5,469 nt of DNA from Methanobacteriota archaeon (GTDB lineage: Archaea; Thermoplasmatota; Thermoplasmata; RBG-16-68-12). Shown here piece by piece: positions 1-4,845 of the stretch (within the stretch, counting starts at the first letter, position 1; every line of letters starts with the position of its first letter). A model generated the notes under the pieces. That model made no database searches. It worked only from the letters and a program-made list of their open reading frames with translations, and was not told where the DNA came from. The DNA lies in the NCBI GenBank assembly GCA_005878325.1, contig VBMR01000072.1, forward strand, positions 1-5,469, in the 5' to 3' direction. The position numbers and the translations under genes are program-made.

Positions 1-1
1 T

Positions 2-1060
2 GACCTCGCGGCGATGGCCCCCGGGACCACGATCGGGTCCGTTCATCCGGTCGAAATCGGGCCGGGAGGCGTCATCTCGGTCACCGATTCGAAGATCATC
101 AATGCGGTCGTGAACGCGACTCGGGAAGAGCTGGCCCTCCATGGCCGCAACGTTTCCTTGGCCGAGCGGTTCGTCGTCGACAACTGGAACCTGAACGCGA
201 GCCAGGCCCAGGGCTACGGAGCGACGGAGTTGGTTGCGGCGAGCCCGAGTGAATTCGCGAACGAGGCGAGTGGCCGGACCGTCCTCGTCCGAACGGACGC
301 CAAGGTGTACAAGAACATCACCCTCCAGACCGCGGGCGCAGAGATCGTCGGCTTCAGTTCCTCCGCCCGGGTTCGCCTCCTCGCCATCCTCAGCGATCCC
401 CTCGTCGCGTCCCTCCTCCTGATCCTCGGGATCTACCTCACGATCTTCGGCATCTCCGCCCCGGGGCACGGGGCCGAGATCGCAGGTATCATCATCCTCC
501 TCCTGGCCCTTGTCGGCCTAGGCTTCAGCGTCGACCCGATTGCCCTGCTCCTGTTCATCGTCGGGATCATCTTGATCATCTTGGAGATCAAGACACCGGG
601 ATTCGGGGCGTTCGGGGTTGGCGGGATCGTCGCGATTGTCCTCGCCGCGGCGTTCCTTGCACCCCTCCGTCCGCCGCGGTTCGTCGTCTCGCCCGATTAT
701 CAATTGTACTTCCTCGCCTCGCTCCTCACCCCGACCGCCTTCTTCGGTGGTTTCCTTTTCTTCGCCATGTACAAGGTGCAACAGGTACGCCGGCGCGCCC
801 CGCTCCTGGGCGAGATGATCGGACAGCCTGCGACCGTGAAGGAAGGCCTGCGCCCCGGTGAGAAGGGCTACGTGATGTTCAATGGAGAAATGTGGCAGGC
901 CTTGGCGGACGAGGCGTTCCCCGCGGACGCGACCGTGTACGTGTCCCGCGTGGATGGCATCGTGCTCCATGTCACCTCGACGAAGCCATCGCATCCGGAG
1001 CCGGAACGACGCTCGTTGCGGAACCGGCTCGAGGTCCTCCTCCGCCGGAAGGCCGCGTGA
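2..1060 (+). CDS. nfeD: NfeD-family membrane-bound serine protease (ClpP class, long 1510-type), N-terminus cut by window edge
   Basis: The reading frame is open to the left edge. The first ATG, at base 14, is internal: the text around it (DLAAMAPGTTIGSVHPV) is the part of the S49/ClpP-like protease fold that follows the catalytic Ser-Ala-Gly segment, so the nucleophile serine lies off the window. Numbering from that ATG, Lys27 in TDSKIIN is the likely catalytic base of the Ser/Lys dyad, by analogy with the Pyrococcus 1510 protease (from memory, not aligned). A short soluble stretch runs to about residue 118. It is followed by membrane segments at about 122-147, 153-171, 174-191, 200-217 and 231-253, the second to fourth separated by NfeD-like Pro-Gly turns (APGHG, TPGFG). 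A small C-terminal OB-like NfeD domain spans about 262-322 (GEMIGQPATVKEGL, MFNGEMWQA), then a basic tail. The family cleaves hydrophobic regions of membrane partners such as stomatin. No stomatin gene follows here; the next gene has its own promoter. The family call is firm; the substrate is unknown. Confidence 0.93.
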   Translation, partial: DLAAMAPGTTIGSVHPVEIGPGGVISVTDSKIINAVVNATREELALHGRNVSLAERFVVDNWNLNASQAQGYGATELVAASPSEFANEASGRTVLVRTDAKVYKNITLQTAGAEIVGFSSSARVRLLAILSDPLVASLLLILGIYLTIFGISAPGHGAEIAGIIILLLALVGLGFSVDPIALLLFIVGIILIILEIKTPGFGAFGVGGIVAIVLAAAFLAPLRPPRFVVSPDYQLYFLASLLTPTAFFGGFLFFAMYKVQQVRRRAPLLGEMIGQPATVKEGLRPGEKGYVMFNGEMWQALADEAFPADATVYVSRVDGIVLHVTSTKPSHPEPERRSLRNRLEVLLRRKAA

Positions 1061-1070
1061 GCCCCAAATC

Positions 1071-1078
1071 CTTTAAGC
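1071..1078 (+). promoter_or_regulatory. Archaeal TATA box (CTTTAAGC) for the Rieske-like gene, leaderless
   Basis: CTTTAAGC is preceded by the A-rich CAAAT, which could serve as a BRE. Its centre lies about 26-27 bases before the A of the ATG at 1101, the usual archaeal TATA-to-transcription-start distance, so the message probably begins at the start codon. There is no Shine-Dalgarno sequence before that ATG, which fits. It starts only 10 bases after the nfeD stop codon. Confidence 0.6.
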
Positions 1079-1100
1079 CGCGTGGGGGTTCGCCGGTCCG

Positions 1101-1421
1101 ATGGACACGGACGTCACGCTGTGCAAAGTGGAGGACGTCCCGGACGGCGGGATGAAGCACTTCGAGATCATGGGATATGATATCCTCGTCGTGCGTCTGG
1201 CGGATCGTTTCTTTTGCGTCGACGCTGCCTGCACGTACAAGTGGGCGATGCTCCAAGACGGTCGCGTCGATCCGGACAACTTGCTGGTCATCTGCAAGGA
1301 CTGCAACGGCTCCTGGGACCTGGAGACGGGCCAGCCGCGGGATGCCCCCGCGAAGTTCCCGCTCACCTCGTACCGCGCGGAGGCGGTCGGGGACGACCTG
1401 ATCGTGACCTTCACCTATTGA
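1101..1421 (+). CDS. Small Rieske-fold protein with both His ligands replaced (C-T-Y / C-K-D-C)
   Basis: This 106-residue protein has the layout of small Rieske-type ferredoxins: an N-terminal strand (VTLCKVEDVPDG), strand-turn-strand IMGYDILVVRLADRFFCVD, a first metal loop at 44-51, a second loop at 65-77 (CKDCNGSWDLETG) and closing strands LTSYRAEAVGDDLIVTF. The classical site is C-x-H in loop one and C-x-x-H in loop two. Here loop one reads C44-T-Y46 and loop two C65-K-D-C68, with the conserved W/F-D-x-x-T-G that follows loop two in exact register, so the changes are at the ligand positions themselves. Cys39, five residues before Cys44, could supply a fourth thiolate. The protein is therefore unlikely to hold a normal two-histidine Rieske [2Fe-2S] centre. 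An all-Cys or mostly Cys [2Fe-2S] site, a mononuclear Fe or Zn site, or a degenerate site are options. There is no signal peptide or membrane segment, so it is probably cytosolic. The start is the only ATG and is supported by the TATA spacing. Confidence 0.85.
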   Translation: MDTDVTLCKVEDVPDGGMKHFEIMGYDILVVRLADRFFCVDAACTYKWAMLQDGRVDPDNLLVICKDCNGSWDLETGQPRDAPAKFPLTSYRAEAVGDDLIVTFTY

Positions 1422-1460
1422 CGAATCGGTGCCATCGGTCAGCGAAATCTGAGAAAAAGC

Positions 1461-1466
1461 CTTATC
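1461..1466 (+). promoter_or_regulatory. TATA-like box (CTTATC) with A-rich BRE, upstream of the 76-residue gene
   Basis: GAAAAAGC followed by CTTATC sits about 26 bases before the GTG at 1490, the same geometry as the promoter of the preceding gene. This suggests a second leaderless transcript and is the main argument for choosing the GTG start. The box itself is a weaker match to the archaeal TATA consensus. Confidence 0.5.
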
Positions 1467-1489
1467 CGGGACCGCTTCCTCGGCGGACC

Positions 1490-1720
1490 GTGGCCGACGA
1501 CAAGAATGCGCAATTCACCCGGATGTGGAACGAAGAGAACATCGCAAAGCGACAGAAGTTCCGCAATCTGATGAAATCGAAACTCGACCTCCTCCATGTC
1601 GAGGTGACGGAGGAAAACGCGCGCGCATTCTATAATGGCCAGCTCGTAGCCCGACAGCCCGAACGGTTGTACCAGATGCCGGAACGCTCCGAGGAGCGTC
1701 GCCCCCCTCGGCGTCGATAG
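1490..1720 (+). CDS. Small highly charged hypothetical protein, 76 residues, GTG start
   Basis: I do not recognise a family. The frame is open further upstream, but that stretch overlaps the Rieske-like gene out of frame and reads like shadow sequence. The GTG at 1490 lies at leaderless distance from a TATA-like box, and the protein changes there to a plausible composition. It begins MADDKNAQFTRMWNEEN. Residues 8-35 look like a charged amphipathic helix (FTRMWNEENIAKRQKFRNLM), followed by a short strand-like LDLLHVEV (32-39), a second helix beginning TEENARAFYNGQL, and a basic, Pro/Arg-rich tail ending RPPRRR. There is no Cys pair, membrane segment or signal peptide. The basic tail would suit nucleic-acid or ribosome association, but that is speculation. 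An alternative start is the ATG at Met12. The gene converges on ssb with a 43-base gap. Confidence 0.6.
   Translation: MADDKNAQFTRMWNEENIAKRQKFRNLMKSKLDLLHVEVTEENARAFYNGQLVARQPERLYQMPERSEERRPPRRR
1684..1699. repeat. Inverted repeat ACGCTCC-GA-GGAGCGT at the 3' end of the small gene
   Basis: These are perfect 7-base arms around a 2-base centre; as RNA, a 6-bp stem with a CGAG tetraloop is more realistic. It lies inside the coding sequence (Glu-Arg-Ser-Glu-Glu-Arg), ending 18 bases before the stop codon. No T-tract follows, so it is not a classic terminator. It may be only a consequence of the repeated Glu-Arg codons. Confidence 0.45.
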
Positions 1721-1763
1721 CCCCTCTGCCTAAGCCAATCCTGCTTCTGAGTCAGTGGAAAGG

Positions 1764-2270
1764 CTATCGCCACGATCTGGTCAATTGACACACAATAATG
1801 CGCTCACCGGGAAAGCCGCCGAAGGTCCCGAACTCGAACTGCCGGTCTCCGCCGCCACTGCCGCTCCGTCGCTCGCCGCTGTAGCCGCCACTGCGGTACC
1901 GCGGCTCCCGTTCGTACTCGACCGCGCTGACGTCGAGGGCCGTGTTGACCGTCTCGATCGTCTGGTCCGACTTCGTCATCGAACCATACTTGCCGACGTT
2001 CAGTCGGATGTGGCCGCGCACGAGGGTGACGTAGCCGTTGTCGATGAGGACCGTCTCGTCCTTCTGCACCTGACCGATCTGGTCGTTCCAGAGGGTCAAG
2101 AGCACCGTCGCGGTGTCGTCCCCGACCGTCGCTTCGACGAGCTTTCTCGCTTCGCCGAACTTCGACGTGATCTCTCGCTCTTCGCTCAACCCGACGACCT
2201 TGACCAAGACGTTTACTTGCTTGGACGCGGGGGTCAGGTCTTTCACTTTTGTCATTGGTTTGTCTTCCAT
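1764..2270 (-). CDS. ssb: Archaeal single-stranded DNA-binding protein, single OB fold (SSB / RPA-like)
   Basis: The 168-residue protein has one OB fold at about residues 7-105, typical of archaeal SSBs related to Sulfolobus SSB and the human SOSS-B proteins. Diagnostic text includes KVKDLTPASKQVNVLVKVV, EREITSKFGEARKLVEATVGD, LTLWNDQIGQVQKDE and IDNGYVTLVRGHIRLNVGKYG. The aromatic and basic residues in strands 1-3 and around Trp61 would contact ssDNA. It protects and organises ssDNA in replication, repair and possibly transcription. From about residue 118 a flexible tail rich in Arg, Gly, Ser and Tyr begins, followed by QFEFGTFGGFPG and an end, IIVCQLTRSWR, that is hydrophobic and basic rather than acidic. 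The ATG at 2270 is preceded by GTGAG three bases upstream, a weak Shine-Dalgarno. Met6 (2255) is an alternative start that fits the family N-terminus (MTKVKDL) equally well. It stands alone, convergent with the small gene to its left and downstream of the transporter gene on the same strand. Confidence 0.93.
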   Translation of the reverse strand: MEDKPMTKVKDLTPASKQVNVLVKVVGLSEEREITSKFGEARKLVEATVGDDTATVLLTLWNDQIGQVQKDETVLIDNGYVTLVRGHIRLNVGKYGSMTKSDQTIETVNTALDVSAVEYEREPRYRSGGYSGERRSGSGGGDRQFEFGTFGGFPGERIIVCQLTRSWR

Positions 2271-2378
2271 GTTCTCACTTCTGCCGACACAAGAGTCCAG
2301 AGTCGCAATAGGCCGCGAAAAACCGAGGACCAGGCGAATTCAGACGATGTGGGCTCGTCCGGCTTTAGGGGTCGCTGG

Positions 2379-2386
2379 TATAAAAA
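2379..2386 (-). promoter_or_regulatory. Strong TATA box (TTTTTATA on the - strand), probable ssb promoter with a long leader
   Basis: Read on the - strand, the element TTTTTATA fits the archaeal TATA consensus YTTWWAWA at every position and follows CCGAACG, a possible BRE. The expected start of transcription is near 2355, giving an untranslated leader of about 85 bases before the ssb ATG at 2270. On the + strand TATAAAAA is a poorer consensus match and no start codon or gene lies at leaderless distance. No good TATA box was seen closer to ssb; CCTATTG at 2306-2312 (- strand) is a weak alternative. Confidence 0.5.
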
Positions 2387-2455
2387 CGTTCGGAGGTGTA
2401 AGAGAATCGAGGGCCCAGGAGGAACTCGACCCGCTTCATTGCCTTTGAACCGGGC

Positions 2456-2473
2456 TCCGCGTTTCGTCGCGGA
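2456..2473. repeat. Hairpin TCCGCG-TTTCGT-CGCGGA in the ssb/transporter gap
   Basis: This is a perfect 6-bp stem with a 6-base loop. A second, imperfect hairpin follows at 2481-2503 (GGACCTC with one bulged base, pairing with GAGGCC). Both lie in the 275-base gap 2271-2545, 70-90 bases downstream of the transporter stop codon on the - strand. No T-tract follows on either strand, so calling it a terminator is unsafe. Apart from these hairpins and the TATA element, I see nothing else in the gap. Confidence 0.4.
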
Positions 2474-2545
2474 TCGGGGCGGACCTCGTCGCGCAAGGAG
2501 GCCGCGGCTCGCTTCCGCATCGAACCGTCGGCCTTCCTCAGGGTC

Positions 2546-3823
2546 CTATGGAGCCATTCGACCCGCTGCGCTTGGCGCCTCCAATTCGGGTGTGACCGTT
2601 TTCGGTGCGAGCCGAGGCGGTCGGACAATGACCGGGATGAGAGCGCCCGCAAGCAGGATGCCTCCGATGATGTACAAGGCATTCGTGTAGCTCCCCGTGG
2701 TTTCCCGGATGTACGCGATCAGCAGGGGTCCAAGGACGCTCGCGGAGCCCCAGGCGGTCAGCATCAAGCCATAGATCGCGCCCACGCGTTTGGCCCCGAA
2801 GTAGTCGGCCGTGAAGGCTGGCATGGTGCCGAAGCCGCCGCCGTAGCAGAGGAGGATGACGAACCCGAGGGCCGAGAACACCGCGAAGGAATTGGTCAGG
2901 GGCAGGGTGAAGAACAGGGCGGCTTGGAGGAGGTACATGGTCAGAAACACCCACTTCCTGCCGATGAGGTCCGAAAGCCACGCCCACACGAGGCGCCCGA
3001 GGCCATTAGCGATTGCGAAGATCCCGACAAGTCCCGCGGCTACGAGCGCCGTGACTCCGGTAATCTCCTGAGCCATGGGTGCTGCTTGGGACAGGACCGC
3101 GATACCGGCGGTTACGTTCAGGAACAAGAGCGCCCACAGCCCGTACCACTGCCAGGCCTTGACCGCCTCCTTGAGTTCGTAGTCCTTCGGCGCCCGCTGA
3201 GCGGTTTGGGCCTTCGTAGGCTGCCAGCCGGCGGGCTTCCATCCCTCCGGAGGGTTTCTCATGACCGAGCCAGCCGCGACAACGGCGATAAGGTAGACGA
3301 AGCCCAGGATCAGAAATGTCCTCAGGACATCGGTCGACTCGATTAGGATCGTCGCGACGGGGGCGGTGAGCACGGCCCCGCCGCCGAAACCGGTGACGGC
3401 CATACCGGTCGCCAGACCTCGCTTGTCCGGGAACCATTTGAGCAGGGTCGCCACGGGCACGATGTAGCCCAGGCCCGTCCCGGTCCCCGCAATGACACCG
3501 TAGGTGATGTACAACACTTCAAGTCGGTTCGCGGAGAGGCTGGCGAGCATGACTCCGACGCCGTAAAAGACTCCCGCCACCATCGCGACCCTCCGAGGAC
3601 CCCGTTTCGCCATCCACAGACCTCCGAAGAAAGCAGTGACGCCCAGCGTGAAGATCGTTATCGTGAAGGTCAGCGTCACTTGCGAGATCGACCAACCGAA
3701 ACCTTTCATCAACGGATTCCGAAAGACACTCCATGCATACACCGCGCCCAGGGACAACTGCATGACAATCCCCGCGGCTGCGATCGCCCACCTGTTAAAC
3801 ACCCGCTCTTGCTTCGTCTCCAT
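2546..3823 (-). CDS. Major facilitator transporter, oxalate/formate antiporter (OFA) family
   Basis: The 425-residue protein has twelve predicted membrane helices at about 12-32, 47-70, 79-97, 103-126, 137-160, 168-187, 226-248, 258-278, 290-307, 313-336, 347-371 and 381-400, with a cytosolic loop at 188-225. Family marks are the start NRWAIAAAGIVMQLSLGAVYAWSVF, the Gly-rich helix 4 (GTGTGLGYIVPVATLLKWFPDKRG), the NPPEGW motif after helix 6, and the half-repeat MFS motif LSDLIGRK after helix 8. OFA members move small carboxylates such as formate or oxalate. Arg277 in helix 8 (GLGRLVW) probably matches the substrate-binding Arg of OxlT, but helix 11 has Trp358 (LTAWGS) where I recall a Lys in OxlT, so oxalate is doubtful. 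The gene lies 74 bases downstream of fdhD on the same strand, which points to formate or a related acid. GTGAT three bases before the ATG is a plausible Shine-Dalgarno. The family is firm, the substrate inferred. Confidence 0.9.
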   Translation of the reverse strand: METKQERVFNRWAIAAAGIVMQLSLGAVYAWSVFRNPLMKGFGWSISQVTLTFTITIFTLGVTAFFGGLWMAKRGPRRVAMVAGVFYGVGVMLASLSANRLEVLYITYGVIAGTGTGLGYIVPVATLLKWFPDKRGLATGMAVTGFGGGAVLTAPVATILIESTDVLRTFLILGFVYLIAVVAAGSVMRNPPEGWKPAGWQPTKAQTAQRAPKDYELKEAVKAWQWYGLWALLFLNVTAGIAVLSQAAPMAQEITGVTALVAAGLVGIFAIANGLGRLVWAWLSDLIGRKWVFLTMYLLQAALFFTLPLTNSFAVFSALGFVILLCYGGGFGTMPAFTADYFGAKRVGAIYGLMLTAWGSASVLGPLLIAYIRETTGSYTNALYIIGGILLAGALIPVIVRPPRLAPKTVTPELEAPSAAGRMAP

Positions 3824-3848
3824 TCAATCACGTCCCCCTCTTACCGAC

Positions 3849-3872
3849 CGACCTTTCCAACGACCTTTTCAA
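3849..3872. repeat. 12-bp tandem direct repeat upstream of the transporter gene
   Basis: CGACCTTTCCAA is followed directly by CGACCTTTTCAA (11 of 12 bases the same), with a degenerate partial third copy CGACTTCCAG starting at 3874. On the - strand the units read TTGAAAAGGTCG and TTGGAAAGGTCG, 26-49 bases before the transporter ATG. That is where a TATA box (TTGAAAAGG is a poor candidate) or a regulator site would sit if the transporter has its own promoter. No regulator gene is visible in the window. Confidence 0.55.
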
Positions 3873-3897
3873 CCGACTTCCAGCCGCGCCCCTGTCA

Positions 3898-4836
3898 TCA
3901 CGAGGCATCGAGGCCACCTCCGAGCGTTCCCACGGTCATCGTCGTGGGACGTCTCTTGGCGGCTTCCCCATCCTCTTCCCGCTCCGGGATGTCGATGAGG
4001 CGATGGCCACCGGCGTAGATGTTGAAGCTGTCCCCATGGGCGAAGCCCACGAGGGTCATGCCGAACTCCTTGGCCACGTCCACGGCGAGGTTTGATGGAG
4101 CGCCCACCGCGACGACGAAAGGGATGCCCGCGACCGCGGCCTTCTGCAGGATCTCAAAGCTCGCCCGACCGCTGACCATGAGCACGGTGTCCGAGAGAGG
4201 AAGCCGATTCGCCAGCAGCTGCTGGCCGATGACCTTGTCGACGGCATTGTGCCGTCCGACATCCTCCCGCAAACTCAACAGCGTACCTTCGGCGTCGAAC
4301 AGCCCGGCGGCGTGGAGGCTGCCCGTCCGAGAGAAAATCCGCTGGCTCGCCCTCAGCTGGCTTCCGAGGGTGCCGATGACTCGATGCGAGACCCGAGGAC
4401 CGTCCGCCGGGATCTTCGAGGTGTGACGCACCCTCACGGCCTCGATCGTGGACTTCCCGCAGACGCCGCAAGAAGAGGTCGTGTAGAAGTGCCGCTCCAC
4501 GAGAGCGGGATCGAATGCGGTCCCCGGACGGAGAGAGACGCTGACGATATTGTATTCCTGCTCGACGTCGGGGTCGACACAATACGCGATCTGTTCGATG
4601 TCCTCCCGACCTTGAATGATCCCTTCGGTCAAGAGGAAACCGGCGGCCAGTTCGAAGTCGTTCCCCGGGGTCCGCATCGTGACCGAAAGGCTCATCGGAC
4701 GCACACCCGCCGCCGACGGGATCATCAGACGTATTTCCATCGGTTCCTCCGATGTGAGGACGTCGTCCTCATCGAATACCCGGCCCGGCCGAACCTTTCG
4801 GACCCGCGTCGTCGCCGTGCTTCCCGGGCGACTCAT
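3898..4836 (-). CDS. fdhD: FdhD, formate dehydrogenase accessory sulfurtransferase
   Basis: FdhD carries sulfur from a cysteine desulfurase to the molybdenum bis-guanylate cofactor, which formate dehydrogenases need for activity. The 312-residue protein shows the expected marks: FELAAGFLLTEGII (61-74), the sulfur-carrying C-x-x-C in SSCGVCGKS (Cys123 and Cys126), EDVGRHNAVDKVIG (191-204), VSGRASFEILQKAAVAGIP (221-239) and GDSFNIYAG (268-276). The N-terminal 20 residues are basic, and the last 30 or so (from about 284, PEREEDGEAAKRR) form a charged then Gly-rich extension that I do not recall in bacterial FdhD. The ATG overlaps the stop codon of the upstream oxidoreductase in ATGA, and GGTG five bases upstream is a fair Shine-Dalgarno, so translation is probably coupled. 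Context and motifs agree; the protein should act in the cytosol on the enzyme encoded just upstream. Confidence 0.96.
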   Translation of the reverse strand: MSRPGSTATTRVRKVRPGRVFDEDDVLTSEEPMEIRLMIPSAAGVRPMSLSVTMRTPGNDFELAAGFLLTEGIIQGREDIEQIAYCVDPDVEQEYNIVSVSLRPGTAFDPALVERHFYTTSSCGVCGKSTIEAVRVRHTSKIPADGPRVSHRVIGTLGSQLRASQRIFSRTGSLHAAGLFDAEGTLLSLREDVGRHNAVDKVIGQQLLANRLPLSDTVLMVSGRASFEILQKAAVAGIPFVVAVGAPSNLAVDVAKEFGMTLVGFAHGDSFNIYAGGHRLIDIPEREEDGEAAKRRPTTMTVGTLGGGLDAS

Positions 4837-4845
4837 GGAGGCACC
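4833..4845 (-). promoter_or_regulatory. ATGA stop-start overlap with GGTG ribosome-binding site (oxidoreductase to fdhD)
   Basis: On the - strand the TGA of the oxidoreductase and the ATG of fdhD share bases in ATGA (4833-4836). GGTG at 4842-4845, five bases upstream, can pair with the CACC of the archaeal 16S 3' end. This fixes the fdhD start and implies a single message with coupled translation. Confidence 0.75.

Noticed and set aside
14..16. ATG at base 14 as the true start of the NfeD gene
   Set aside because: The frame is open to the left edge and this Met falls within a conserved stretch of the protease fold (AAMAPGTTIG), so the gene begins off the window.
1721..1763. A shared terminator between the convergent small gene and ssb
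   Set aside because: There is no T-tract on either strand and no stem within the 43 bases; the nearby inverted repeat at 1684-1699 is inside the coding sequence.
2379..2386. TATAAAAA as a + strand promoter for a gene in the gap
   Set aside because: The + strand reading fits the archaeal consensus less well than the - strand reading, and GTG at 2395 is followed at once by TAA; no usable start codon lies at the right distance.
2427..2460. A tRNA-like T-arm (CCCGGTTCAAAGG on the - strand)
   Set aside because: The bases after the would-be loop do not pair with CCCGG, and no matching acceptor, D or anticodon arms could be laid out.
2365..2682. An open frame on the - strand covering the gap and the transporter's 3' end
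   Set aside because: Most of it is the transporter read in another frame. The remaining 50 or so residues are Arg-rich without a motif, promoter or ribosome-binding site.
1755..2690. A 311-residue open frame on the + strand
   Set aside because: It lies antisense to ssb and runs into the transporter; its composition is the Arg/Asp/Val-rich pattern of a shadow of GC-rich coding sequence, with no domain.
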